A DNA stretch of 64,000 nt from CAISDA01 sp050258555 (GTDB taxonomy: Bacteria > Bacteroidota > Ignavibacteria > UBA10030 > UBA8401). The notes below the pieces were generated by a model that made no database searches, was not told where the DNA came from, and saw only the letters and a program-made list of their open reading frames with translations. Made by a program: the position numbers and the translations under genes. Numbering within the stretch: position 1 is the stretch's first letter; each line of letters begins with the position of its first letter. The DNA lies in assembly GCA_050258555.1 (NCBI GenBank), contig JBLMZA010000119.1, forward strand, positions 36,616 through 100,615. The letters are read 5' to 3'. Of this stretch, positions 26,536 through 35,054 are shown piece after piece.

Positions 26536-27471
26536 ATGCGGTGTCCATTTCTGCGCGAAGCGCAGGTAAAATACTGCAAAACATCGGCCGTCAAGCGAAT
26601 GATCGTTCGGATGCCCGTGCAGACGGTCGATGAGCGCTGTTCGTCGCGCGACTACGAACAGTGTCCGTCATTCCACGAACTGCGTGAGGAGCATCCCTCG
26701 CATACGCATTGTCCCTATCTGCATGAGTCGCTTGTCCAGTACTGCGCCGCGTCACCGGTGACGAAATACATTCCGCACTCGGAATCGTCGATCACACGCT
26801 GCGGCAACGACAATCATCATTACTGCGATCTGTATCTTTCGGTTGCCGATCCCGATGCGGAAGCGGGCGTCGATGCGTCCGCATCGCCGGCTGACGCCTG
26901 CGACAACGCCCTGCATCTTCCGGAACGTCTCGGCTTCACATCGAATCATTTCTGGTTCGATCGTTCCGAGGACGGGACGTTCCATATCGGCCTCGACGGT
27001 TTTCTGGCAAAGCTGTTTACTTCGGTCGAGAAGATCAACTTCATCACGACGCGCGGCGTCGCCACGCCGATCGTCGTTCTGACGGTGCATGGCGTCGACC
27101 TCCAGTGCGTCTTTGCGTCTTCCATGCACATCACCGGCATCAATGCGTATCTGCGCACTTCGCCCGAAAAGCTTTTGACGCATCCCTACAGCGCCGGATG
27201 GCTCTTCGAAGGCACGATGGACCATCAGACGCAGACGCTGCCGCTTCTTCGCGGCGGCCAGGCGCAGGAATGGATGAAGCAGGAATTCGAACATCTCTCG
27301 GACTTCGTGCACAATACGCTTCTGCCATCGCATCAGCCGGATGATCCCGTCATGGCCGACGGAGGCATTGCCGCCCCGGATCTGGTTCATCATCTCGATC
27401 ATCAGGAACTGCTTCACTTATTCAACGAATTCTTTTCGCCCTTTGCAAACTGGAGAACTATATCGTGTTAA
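26536..27471 (+). CDS. GcvH-like protein with duplicated Cys module, no lipoyl lysine
   Basis: 311 residues; GAGGAGGTG precedes the ATG at 26536. The N-terminal 120 residues are an internal duplication: CPFLREAQVKYC...RCSSRDYEQC and CPYLHESLVQYC...RCGNDNHHYC, i.e. C-x8-C followed by C-x7-C twice, a likely metal or Fe-S site. Residues about 150-265 resemble glycine-cleavage H protein: SNHFWFDRSEDGTFHIGLDG near its start and LLTHPYSAGW at the position of the usual DPYGxGW. The residue aligned by eye to the lipoylated Lys is Gln. VMADGGIAAPDL lies in the tail. Probably cytoplasmic; its stop overlaps the start of the cytochrome gene. Confidence 0.8.
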   Translation: MRCPFLREAQVKYCKTSAVKRMIVRMPVQTVDERCSSRDYEQCPSFHELREEHPSHTHCPYLHESLVQYCAASPVTKYIPHSESSITRCGNDNHHYCDLYLSVADPDAEAGVDASASPADACDNALHLPERLGFTSNHFWFDRSEDGTFHIGLDGFLAKLFTSVEKINFITTRGVATPIVVLTVHGVDLQCVFASSMHITGINAYLRTSPEKLLTHPYSAGWLFEGTMDHQTQTLPLLRGGQAQEWMKQEFEHLSDFVHNTLLPSHQPDDPVMADGGIAAPDLVHHLDHQELLHLFNEFFSPFANWRTISC

Positions 27472-28055
27472 CACCAGGGTTACTTCGTTTTCTCGCCGGC
27501 CTGTGTCTTGCGCTCGTCATCGGATGGTTCGTGTTTCCCTCACTGCTCTACGAGCGAATCGAACAGCCCCTGCAGTTCAGCCATAAGGTCCATACCGGCG
27601 ATGCAGCGGGACTCTCCTGTGCAGACTGTCACGACGTGACGCCCGAAGGCCGGTTCACCGGCATTCCCCCGCTTGAAAAATGCGCTTCGTGTCATCAGTC
27701 GACGATCGGCACTTCGGCGCCGGAAAAGCTGCTTGTGGATGAATATGTTTCGAAGAACCGCGAGATCCCGTGGCTCGTCTATGCGCGGCAGCCGGAAAAC
27801 GTCTACTTCTCGCACGCAAGCCACATCAAGCTTGCCAAGATCGAATGCGCACACTGCCACGGCGACCACGGCTCGACCGACGCGCTCCGGCCGTATGAAC
27901 GCAACCGCATCAGCGGCTACAGCCGCGACATCTGGGGCAGCTCCATCTCCCGGCTTGCCAGGCGCGCCTCATGGGACGGGAAGAAGATGGACGACTGCAT
28001 GGACTGTCACGAGCAGCACAATGTCGAAAACACTTGTCTGAAATGTCATAAATAA
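27465..28055 (+). CDS. Membrane-anchored pentaheme cytochrome c (QrcA/ActA-like)
   Basis: 196 residues: an N-terminal anchor helix (LLRFLAGLCLALVIGWFVFP) and a periplasmic domain with five CxxCH motifs (CADCH, CASCH, CAHCH, CMDCH, CLKCH). It contains FSHKVHTG and YFSHASHI, the distal His ligand pattern of class III-type cytochromes. In the Qrc complex QrcA is the electron entry subunit; QrcA has six hemes, ActA of alternative complex III five. The gene order with the next three genes fits Qrc better. It likely exchanges electrons with periplasmic carriers. Confidence 0.9.
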   Translation: MLTPGLLRFLAGLCLALVIGWFVFPSLLYERIEQPLQFSHKVHTGDAAGLSCADCHDVTPEGRFTGIPPLEKCASCHQSTIGTSAPEKLLVDEYVSKNREIPWLVYARQPENVYFSHASHIKLAKIECAHCHGDHGSTDALRPYERNRISGYSRDIWGSSISRLARRASWDGKKMDDCMDCHEQHNVENTCLKCHK

Positions 28056-28065
28056 CCGAGTACGA

Positions 28066-30165
28066 ATGAACATGAAAATTTCACGCAGAGAAGTTCTACA
28101 ATTCGTCGGAGGATCCGCCCTCGGCGTGCTGCTCTCTCCCATTCCCTGGAAAGTGCTCGACGATACGGCGATCTGGACGCAGAACTGGCCCTGGATGCCC
28201 AAGCCGATGCGGGGAGACATCACCAGCACGCTCACATCGTGCACGCTCTGTCCGGCCGCCTGCGGCATGCGCTCGCGCACTGTCGGCGTTCAGCCGGTGA
28301 GCCTCACGGGCATTCGGCAGCATCCGTTCAATCACGGCGCGCTGTGCACCACCGGCATCCTCGCCCATCACCTGCGCTACCATCCCGCGCGTTTGAAAAA
28401 GGCCGTGAAGCTCGAAGCCGGCGCTCAGGCGCCGGTCGAAATGACGGCGGAGGAGGCGATGCGCGAGGCATCGTCGATGCTGAAGCGCGCACAATCGGTC
28501 CTGATTGCCGACCACCGTCCCGGCCGCGCCGTCTCGGCGCTCTACCGCGAACTCGCCTCATCGGCCCCCGGCTTCCGCTATGCGCCGGTGGCGCCGCCGG
28601 AAATCAGCGCCCTCTCGGTCCTCTCGGGCAATGCCGCACTTGAAGCCGGATACGATCTCGGCCGCGCACGCTTCATACTCAGCTTCGGCGCGCCGTTGTT
28701 CGACGGCTGGGGATCGCCTTCGCGCACATCCGACTACGTTGCCGCACGCGGCTCGCAGACGCTCGTCCAGATCGAACCCGTCCGCTCGCGCACGGCGCAG
28801 CTGGCCGGCCGCTGGATTCCGTCCCGTCCCGGAACCGATGGCGCCATCGCCCTTTCGATGGCCTTCGTGCTCACCGACGAGAACCTTCTTCCGGCTTCAT
28901 CGCGCGCTGCAATAACGGATATCGAAGAATTGACAGCGTTTCTCAGGGCGTACGCCCCCGAACGCATCGCCGCATCGATTGGAATCGATGCAGGCACGGT
29001 GCGCGAGACGGCCCGCCGCTTTGCTCATGAAGGTCCCGCGCTGGCTCTCGTTTCGCGCGATGCCGGAGTCGAGACGCGCTCGGCCGTGATGCTGCTTAAC
29101 ATTCTCGCCGGCTCGGTCGGCGCTGAAGGCGGCATCGCGCTTCGCATGCCTCCTCCCGCTTCCGCTTCTCAGAGCGCGGGCGCGGCCGCATTGCTTGAAG
29201 AAATTCCCGATCATTCGCTCGATGCCGTCATACTCGATGAATCGCTCTCCGGCTCGAGCGTTCCCGATGCGCTGCTGCGCGCGAAGCTCAAGGAAGGCCG
29301 TGGCGTCATCCTTTCGCTCTCGCCCTTTGTCACGCCGCGGCCCTATGCGCTGCAATATGTCATCCCGAGCACGGTCATCTTTGAAACGCTCACCGATGTG
29401 CCGGGACCGTTCGACGCGCCCGCATCATCGCTTGCCCTTTCCAGGGCTCTGCTGCCGGCGCCCGAAGGAACGACAGACGCCATCGGATTTGCCCGGGCTG
29501 CGGCCGCATCGCTCGGCGTGACGCTCTCCCAGTCGGGATCCTCCGAAGAGATTCTCAAAGCGCGCATCGCCGCCCTCCATGCGGCAGGACGCGGCACGGT
29601 CTTTTCGGCCTCCAGCGCGGAGACGAAAGAAATGAAACAGCTCGCTTCCTCAGACGATCTCTGGACGGCATTGTCGGAAGGCGGATGCTGGATCGATGCA
29701 TCGTCGCAGTCGCGTCCGGCACGCATGACATTCCGCGTGATGCCCGCCGTGAAGGCCGTTCCGCCCGCGCCTGAGGCGCCCGCGCTGATTGTCTATCCCC
29801 TTGCCTCCGCGGCGGCATACAGTCAGACGGCCGTCTCGCCGCTCATGAGCAAGCTCACGCAGGAATCGGGCCTCCGCCTTTCGCAGGCGCAGGCATCGGT
29901 CAATCCGGCCACGGCCTCATCCAACGGCATCGTGCACGGCGAGACGATTTCGATCCGCACGAAAAACGGATCGGTAACGGTGCAGGCGCGTCTCGACGCC
30001 TCGGTGATGCCCGGCGTGCTGTTCGTCTCCTGCCAGGGCGGCTCGTGCAGTCAGAAGGCCTCGTCCGTGCTGCGGCATGAGGCCGATGTGCGCACGATTT
30101 GCGAAGTCAGTTCAAGCGGCTCCTACAGTCCAACTCCGGTAACAATTCAGAAAGTATACTTGTAA
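28066..30165 (+). CDS. Molybdopterin-oxidoreductase-family subunit, QrcB-like, probably without molybdenum
   Basis: 699 residues with a Tat signal (SRREVLQFVGGSALGVLLS) and one N-terminal 4Fe-4S motif (CTLCPAACGM, with a fourth Cys in GALCTTGI). The MopB fold is recognisable, but the protein is short for an active enzyme and I see no Cys/Ser/Sec molybdenum-ligand motif in the usual place (around residues 180-240). QrcB and ActB likewise use this fold without the cofactor. It is exported folded with the Fe-S protein encoded next, 1 base after its stop. No separate catalytic dehydrogenase is in the window. Confidence 0.85.
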   Translation: MNMKISRREVLQFVGGSALGVLLSPIPWKVLDDTAIWTQNWPWMPKPMRGDITSTLTSCTLCPAACGMRSRTVGVQPVSLTGIRQHPFNHGALCTTGILAHHLRYHPARLKKAVKLEAGAQAPVEMTAEEAMREASSMLKRAQSVLIADHRPGRAVSALYRELASSAPGFRYAPVAPPEISALSVLSGNAALEAGYDLGRARFILSFGAPLFDGWGSPSRTSDYVAARGSQTLVQIEPVRSRTAQLAGRWIPSRPGTDGAIALSMAFVLTDENLLPASSRAAITDIEELTAFLRAYAPERIAASIGIDAGTVRETARRFAHEGPALALVSRDAGVETRSAVMLLNILAGSVGAEGGIALRMPPPASASQSAGAAALLEEIPDHSLDAVILDESLSGSSVPDALLRAKLKEGRGVILSLSPFVTPRPYALQYVIPSTVIFETLTDVPGPFDAPASSLALSRALLPAPEGTTDAIGFARAAAASLGVTLSQSGSSEEILKARIAALHAAGRGTVFSASSAETKEMKQLASSDDLWTALSEGGCWIDASSQSRPARMTFRVMPAVKAVPPAPEAPALIVYPLASAAAYSQTAVSPLMSKLTQESGLRLSQAQASVNPATASSNGIVHGETISIRTKNGSVTVQARLDASVMPGVLFVSCQGGSCSQKASSVLRHEADVRTICEVSSSGSYSPTPVTIQKVYL

Positions 30166-30166
30166 A

Positions 30167-30937
30167 ATGGAAACCACAACAACACAACCGCGCTATGGAA
30201 TGGTCATCGACGTCGACCGCTGCACCGGATGCGGCAACTGCATGGTCGCCTGCGCGGTGGAAAACAATGTTCCTCCGGCACAGCCCCGCGTCACAGAGCG
30301 CACCGGCACCACGTGGATGCGCGTGGCGAAGCTCGACAACGGCCGTTCCTTCCCGGAAAACCGCTCGGTCTATCTGCCCGTCTCCTGCCAGCAGTGCGAT
30401 CATCATACGCCCTGCCAATCGGTCTGTCCGCAGAATGCGGTCGAGTACGACAAGGAAAGCGGCATCGTGGCGCAGATTCCCGTGCGCTGCTTCGGCTGCC
30501 GCTACTGCATGACGGCCTGCCCGTATCACGCGCGCTATTACAACTGGTTCGATCCCGAATGGCCCGAAGGCATGGAGCGCACGCTCAATCCCGATGTGTC
30601 GGCGCGCATGCGCGGCGTCGTCGAGAAGTGCAACTTCTGCCACGGCAGGCTCCAGAGTGCGCGCGCCAAGGCGGCCGCCGAAGGCCGGCACGATGTGGCC
30701 GAAGCCGATTACACCACGGCCTGCCAGGATGCCTGCCCCACGCAGGCGATCTCGTTCGGCAATCTGGCCGATCCCGCAAGCAGCGTCGCGAAACTCTCGA
30801 AGGATCCGTCGGCATTCCGGCTTCTGGAAGACCTCGGCACGGAACCAAAAGTCTACTTCCGCTCGGAGCAGGCCTGGGTCCATGCGATCGTCAAAAAAAC
30901 GACTTCATCCGACTTAAAGGAACACATTCATGGATAA
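30167..30937 (+). CDS. Four-cluster Fe-S protein, QrcC-like
   Basis: 256 residues of the DmsB/NrfC/QrcC family. Four Cys groups: CTGCGNCMVAC, CQQCDHHTPCQSVCP, CFGCRYCMTACP and CNFCHGR...CQDACP, binding about four 4Fe-4S clusters. It has no signal peptide and so is expected to travel with the Tat-bearing MopB partner. It links that subunit or the cytochrome to the NrfD membrane subunit. Its end overlaps the start of the NrfD gene by 8 bases. Confidence 0.9.
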   Translation: METTTTQPRYGMVIDVDRCTGCGNCMVACAVENNVPPAQPRVTERTGTTWMRVAKLDNGRSFPENRSVYLPVSCQQCDHHTPCQSVCPQNAVEYDKESGIVAQIPVRCFGCRYCMTACPYHARYYNWFDPEWPEGMERTLNPDVSARMRGVVEKCNFCHGRLQSARAKAAAEGRHDVAEADYTTACQDACPTQAISFGNLADPASSVAKLSKDPSAFRLLEDLGTEPKVYFRSEQAWVHAIVKKTTSSDLKEHIHG

Positions 30938-32159
30938 GCACCTGATCGCGCGGGGCGTCTCGCGCACTTCCGTCAAGCATTTTCTTTTCTGGATTCTGCC
31001 GTGGGTCGCGATGCTGGGCATCGGACTCTATGCGATATTTCTGTGCTTTGCCAAGGGACTGAACCAGACGAACATGGACAACCGTTTCTCGTTCGGCCTC
31101 TGGATTTATCTTGATCTCACGGTGATCGCACTGGGCGCCGGCGCGTTCTTCACCGGCTTCCTGCTCTACATCATGAAGCGCAAGGAATTGAAGGCCGTGA
31201 TCAACAGCGCGGTCGTCATCGGCTTCATCTGCTATTCGGGCGCGGTGGCCGTGCTCGGCGTCGATGTGGGCCAGCCGCTGCGCGCATGGTTCACGTTCTG
31301 GCATCCGAACGTGCATTCGATGCTCACCGAGGTGACATTCTGCATCACGTGCTACCTCACCGTGCTGGCCATCGAATACGTGCCGGTGATCCTCAAGAAC
31401 CGCAAGCTCAAGAAGAACGCCTCGATGCTCGTCTTCGAATTCGAGCTGCACAAGCTCATGGTCGTCTTCGCCGCGGTCGGCACGTTCCTCTCGTTCTTCC
31501 ATCAGGGCTCGCTCGGCGGACTCTATGGCGTGCTCACCGGACGCCCGTTCGCCTTCCGTCCGGCGCTCGGCATCTGGCCCACGACGTTCTTCCTGTTCAT
31601 CATTTCGGCGGCGGCGGTCGGACCGAGCTTCATATTGCTGACCACGTGGCTCACATCGAAGATCTCGCGCAAGAAGCTCGTCACGCCCGACGTCTATCAG
31701 ACGCTCGGGAAGATCTCCGGATCGATCCTCATCTTCTACATCATCCTGAAGTCGGTCGATACGCTCTTCTGGATCAACACCGTCCAGACGAAGGGATTCT
31801 CTCCGGCGGGATTCTACCGCATGCAGGAGTTCGGCACATGGATCCTCTTTACCGAGATCATCGTGCTCGGACTGGTGCCGGCGATCATGCTTCTGAGCAG
31901 ACGCGTGCGTGCCAATCAGACGCTGTTGGTCACGGCGGCGCTGCTTGCCTGCGCGGGCATCGTGCTCAACCGCTACGTCATGACGATCCAGACGCTGGCA
32001 TTGCCCACGCTGCCCTTCGACGTCTTCATGTCCTATGTGCCGAGCTGGCAGGAAGTGGCGACGTTCCTTGCCGTCATTTCCTACGGCATGCTGGTGTATT
32101 CGTTCTCATTCAGATATCTGACACTGTTCCCCCAGGAACGCGAAATTCAATCCGTGTAA
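30930..32159 (+). CDS. NrfD-family integral membrane subunit, QrcD-like
   Basis: 409 residues with about ten TM helices, the quinone-interacting subunit of the complex. Family features include NRFSFGLWIYLDLTVIALGAG, VGQPLRAWFTFWHPNVHSML and LSFFHQGSLGGLYGV (conserved His-Gln-Ser/Gly stretch near the quinone pocket). It starts after AAAGGA in the end of the Fe-S gene. A single NrfD subunit, separate MopB and Fe-S genes, and no ActD/E/F genes argue for a Qrc-type complex rather than alternative complex III. Confidence 0.9.
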   Translation: MDKHLIARGVSRTSVKHFLFWILPWVAMLGIGLYAIFLCFAKGLNQTNMDNRFSFGLWIYLDLTVIALGAGAFFTGFLLYIMKRKELKAVINSAVVIGFICYSGAVAVLGVDVGQPLRAWFTFWHPNVHSMLTEVTFCITCYLTVLAIEYVPVILKNRKLKKNASMLVFEFELHKLMVVFAAVGTFLSFFHQGSLGGLYGVLTGRPFAFRPALGIWPTTFFLFIISAAAVGPSFILLTTWLTSKISRKKLVTPDVYQTLGKISGSILIFYIILKSVDTLFWINTVQTKGFSPAGFYRMQEFGTWILFTEIIVLGLVPAIMLLSRRVRANQTLLVTAALLACAGIVLNRYVMTIQTLALPTLPFDVFMSYVPSWQEVATFLAVISYGMLVYSFSFRYLTLFPQEREIQSV

Positions 32160-32169
32160 GGGAGTTCAT

Positions 32170-33003
32170 ATGACAGCCGTTATTCTCGCATTATTGTTAT
32201 GGGGCGTTGGAGAAGCGATCTTTCTCGGCATCTTCTTCGCCATTGTCACAATCGTCGTCCTCACGCTTCTGGCCTCGGCCTGGCGCACGCTGCGCGTGGT
32301 GAAGGAAGGAAGAACCGACGATATCCGCTGGGAGTCGGAGTTCCACGACCTGCCGGCTTCATCGCGCATATGCCGGCACGAGTTCACGGGAGAATTCGAG
32401 CACCGCACTTGCGGCAACGGGTTCAACTGCAACGGATGCGCGACGCACGCAAAGCTCATCGCGCAGAAGCCGGAGGAAACCATTCCGGCCTCGATGCAGA
32501 CCACGGCCGGATTCGCCGTGCCGCTTGACCGCATGTATCATCGCGGGCACACCTGGGTGAAGCCCGAAGAGGACGGAACCTATACCATCGGCGTCGATGA
32601 TTTCGCATCGCGCCTGACCGGGAAACCCGAACGCGTCGAGGCGGCGAAGGCGGGCACGCATCTGCATGTGAACGGCGAGGCGCTCACATTCTTCAGAGGG
32701 CAGCATGCCATGCGCTTTCTTGCGCCGATCGAAGGGAATGTGGTGGAAACATCACAGGGTGAGAACGGATGGTATCTGCGATTGAAGCCCGTGACGGGAA
32801 AGACAAAAACGGGACATCTCCTGAGAGGCGGAGAAGTGACGGCGTGGATCGAGCGCGAGTTCGCGCGGCTCCAGCAGCTCCTGGCCGATCCGGCCGTCGG
32901 CGTGACGCTGCCCGACGGCGGCATGGCGGTCGACGATATTCAGGCCGCATATCCGGAAAAGGACTGGGACGCGATCTACGGCACGATGTTTCTGGAACCG
33001 TAA
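32170..33003 (+). CDS. Membrane-anchored GcvH-like protein with four-Cys motif, no lipoyl lysine
   Basis: 277 residues: two closely spaced hydrophobic stretches (about 3-38), a C-x12-C-x5-C-x2-C motif (Cys 68, 81, 87, 90) suggesting a zinc ribbon or Fe-S site, then a GcvH-like domain. The latter shows YHRGHTWVKPEEDGTYTIGV and FLAPIEGNVVE, the hairpin where lipoyl proteins have their lysine. The aligned residue is Gln (FFRGQHAMRF). The tail has LPDGGMAVDDIQ. AAGGGAG precedes the ATG, 10 bases after the NrfD stop. It combines features that in the other two modules are split between a membrane-anchored and a Cys-bearing GcvH-like protein. Confidence 0.8.
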   Translation: MTAVILALLLWGVGEAIFLGIFFAIVTIVVLTLLASAWRTLRVVKEGRTDDIRWESEFHDLPASSRICRHEFTGEFEHRTCGNGFNCNGCATHAKLIAQKPEETIPASMQTTAGFAVPLDRMYHRGHTWVKPEEDGTYTIGVDDFASRLTGKPERVEAAKAGTHLHVNGEALTFFRGQHAMRFLAPIEGNVVETSQGENGWYLRLKPVTGKTKTGHLLRGGEVTAWIEREFARLQQLLADPAVGVTLPDGGMAVDDIQAAYPEKDWDAIYGTMFLEP

Positions 33004-33027
33004 CAACACAAGAAAGGTGCAGCATGT

Positions 33028-33048
33028 GGGCGCAACATCGTTGCGCCC
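33028..33048. terminator. Perfect hairpin between convergent genes
   Basis: GGGCGCAA-CATCG-TTGCGCCC, 25 bases after the stop of the Qrc-like operon. There is no long T run directly after it, so its terminator role is tentative. Confidence 0.45.
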
Positions 33049-33071
33049 TACACGACAAGCGGTCTTTTTGT

Positions 33072-33125
33072 GGGGCGAAGTCGGAAATGATACGCGCGTG
33101 AAGCGCGGTTATTGCCGCTTCGCCC
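33072..33125. repeat. Dispersed imperfect hairpin repeat, copy 2
   Basis: GGGGCGAAG...CTTCGCCC with the same GGAAATGATACGCGC interior as at 14651. A run of T follows on the plus strand (33126-33134), so it may terminate the rightward operon where it meets the leftward regulator operon. Confidence 0.65.
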
Positions 33126-33132
33126 TTATTTT

Positions 33133-34491
33133 TTATCGGGGGATGTTGAATTTCTTGATGCGGTCATAGAGCGTCGAGCGGTCGATGCCGAGTATGGCGG
33201 CGGTCTCTTTGATGTTCCCGCTCGTGCGCTTGAGCGTTGCGACGATCGCGCGGCGCTCGAGGTCCTCGAGCGTCATCGAGGGCGGCACATCCCATTCCTG
33301 CGCATCCTTCCTCGCGCCGTTCAGGAATTGAAAATCATTCTCCGTCAGCACGCTGTCCTTGCACGTGACGATGGCGCGCTCGACGGCGTTCTCGAGCTCG
33401 CGCACATTGCCCGGCCAGCAGTATTCCATCAGCTTCTTGAGTCCGCCTTCCGAAATGTCCGAGACGCTTTTTCCCAGCTCATGCGAGAGCCGCTCGATGA
33501 ACCGCCGCACCAGAAGCGGAACATCCTCGATCCGCTCCCGCAGGGGCGGAATCTGTATATTGATCACGTTGAGCCGGTAGTACAGGTCCTCGCGGAATTT
33601 TCCCTGGCGCACCGCCTCCTCCAGGTTCACATGCGTGGCGGCGATCACGCGCACGTCGATCCTGATTTCCTCCGCGCCGCCCACCCGGTAGAAGCTCCGC
33701 TCCTGCAGCACGCGCAGCAGATCCATCTGCAGCTTCGGCGAAATGTCGCCGATCTCGTCCAGGAAGATCGTGCCGCCGTCGGCCATTTCAAACTTGCCGG
33801 GCTTTTGGGCGATGGCGCCGGTGAATGTCCCCTTCTCGTGCCCGAAGAGCTCCGATTCCAGAAGCGTCTCGGCAAGCGCCGAACATGAGACGGCGACAAA
33901 CGGCTTTTCGGCCCGCTCGCCCGAATAATGGATCGCGCGCGCCACCAGCTCCTTGCCCGTGCCCGATTCTCCCTGCACGAGCACGGTCGAGCGCAGGCTC
34001 GAGATCTCCCGGATGAGGGAGAAGATGTCCTGCATCTTCTGGTTCTTGCTGATGATGTCCTGGAACCGGTACTGCCCGAGCAGGCGCTGGCGCAGGATCG
34101 TGTTCTCGCGCTCCAGATTCTTCACCTTGATGATGCGTCCCACAAGGAGCGAAATCTCCTGCGGATTGCAGGGCTTGACGATGTATTCGATCGCGCCTTC
34201 CTTCATGGCGGTGATCGCCGTATCGACCGTCGCATACGCGGTGATGATGACGACCGAGGCGTCGGGATAAATTTTCTTGATTTCCATCATCGTCTCGATG
34301 CCGTCGATGCCCTTGGGCATCTTCAGATCGACGAAGTAGATCGCATATTCCTTCGCCTGCGTCTTGGAGAGCGCCTCGCGCCCTGACATGGCCGTATCGA
34401 CCGAATAGCCGTCCTCTCTGAGCCATGCGGCCATTGATTCGCGCGTGACTTCCTCATCGTCGACCACCAGAATTTCCCATTGCGTGTTCAT
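33133..34491 (-). CDS. NtrC-type sigma-54 response regulator 1
   Basis: 452 residues. Receiver domain with phospho-acceptor Asp55 (FVDLKMP) and acidic pocket VVDDEE. AAA+ domain with Walker A GESGTGK (174-180) and Walker B TIFLDEIGD. C-terminal Fis-type helix-turn-helix (NIKETAAILGIDRSTLYDRI). The sigma-54 contact loop is GTFTGA (221-226) instead of GAFTGA. It is last in the six-gene kinase/regulator/archaemetzincin operon and overlaps the preceding protease gene by ATGA. The likely targets are the sigma-54 promoters at 26168, 44096 and 46611. Confidence 0.95.
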   Translation of the reverse strand: MNTQWEILVVDDEEVTRESMAAWLREDGYSVDTAMSGREALSKTQAKEYAIYFVDLKMPKGIDGIETMMEIKKIYPDASVVIITAYATVDTAITAMKEGAIEYIVKPCNPQEISLLVGRIIKVKNLERENTILRQRLLGQYRFQDIISKNQKMQDIFSLIREISSLRSTVLVQGESGTGKELVARAIHYSGERAEKPFVAVSCSALAETLLESELFGHEKGTFTGAIAQKPGKFEMADGGTIFLDEIGDISPKLQMDLLRVLQERSFYRVGGAEEIRIDVRVIAATHVNLEEAVRQGKFREDLYYRLNVINIQIPPLRERIEDVPLLVRRFIERLSHELGKSVSDISEGGLKKLMEYCWPGNVRELENAVERAIVTCKDSVLTENDFQFLNGARKDAQEWDVPPSMTLEDLERRAIVATLKRTSGNIKETAAILGIDRSTLYDRIKKFNIPR

Positions 34492-35054
34492 TGTGTCTTC
34501 CTTTGTGTATCGGTTTCAATCGTTCGCAGACTGTCGTGCAGAAGAATCGCGCAGCTGCGGCAGTATTCCGCCTGCTTCTGATCAACCTGCTGTATGCTGT
34601 TGGAAAGCGCCATGACGCAATCCCTGCTGGCGCAGTGAATGAGCCCGAATGTGTGTCCGAGCTCGTGCAGCGTCTCCTTTTCCGCCCGCTTCAGAAACAG
34701 CGGCGGATTCGGGGGCAATCCGTAATATTCCTGGCCGAGCCGGGCCAGAGACATGAGCGCGACTTTTCCCCTGATCTGCGCCTGCCCGAAGACGAACGTG
34801 AGCATCGGAATGAACAGGTCCTCGTTCACGATGCCGAGCGTGCGGTCGGAGTCCGGATGCGCCCGGGCGATCACCGCGCGCAGGATGTGGATCGCTTCGT
34901 ATTGATTGCGCTTCGCATCGAACGCCGCAAGCGGCATGGCAATCGGCGGATCGATCTTTACATTCCATCCGTATTCAAGCGCGCATCGCTCGGCGATGTG
35001 CGCAAGCACGCCGCCGTCCACAGTCCCGACCGGCATCAGCGTCAGACGGTTCAT
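34488..35054 (-). CDS. Archaemetzincin-family metalloprotease 1
   Basis: 188 residues, no signal peptide. HELGHTFGLIHCASRDCVM contains the archaemetzincin signature HExxHxxGxxHCx4CxM: three zinc-binding His, the catalytic Glu, the first two of four structural-zinc Cys, and the Met of the Met-turn. The other two Cys follow in YCRSCA. Archaemetzincins are small soluble proteases of unknown physiological substrate. Here the gene is coupled at both ends by ATGA overlaps, to a histidine kinase upstream and an NtrC regulator downstream, an association I do not know from the literature. Confidence 0.92.
   Translation of the reverse strand: MNRLTLMPVGTVDGGVLAHIAERCALEYGWNVKIDPPIAMPLAAFDAKRNQYEAIHILRAVIARAHPDSDRTLGIVNEDLFIPMLTFVFGQAQIRGKVALMSLARLGQEYYGLPPNPPLFLKRAEKETLHELGHTFGLIHCASRDCVMALSNSIQQVDQKQAEYCRSCAILLHDSLRTIETDTQRKTQ

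Noticed and set aside
26536..27471. Calling the GcvH-like proteins glycine cleavage H proteins
   Set aside because: The lipoyl lysine is absent by eye in all six, they carry extra Cys motifs or membrane anchors, and no gcvT/gcvP genes are near.
28066..30165. Annotating the MopB protein as an active polysulfide, thiosulfate or nitrate reductase
   Set aside because: It is short and shows no recognisable molybdenum-ligand residue; the gene set fits the cofactor-free subunit of Qrc-type complexes better.
27465..32159. Alternative complex III (Act) operon
   Set aside because: Five hemes would fit ActA, but the MopB and Fe-S parts are separate genes, there is only one NrfD gene, and no ActD, ActE or ActF gene follows.
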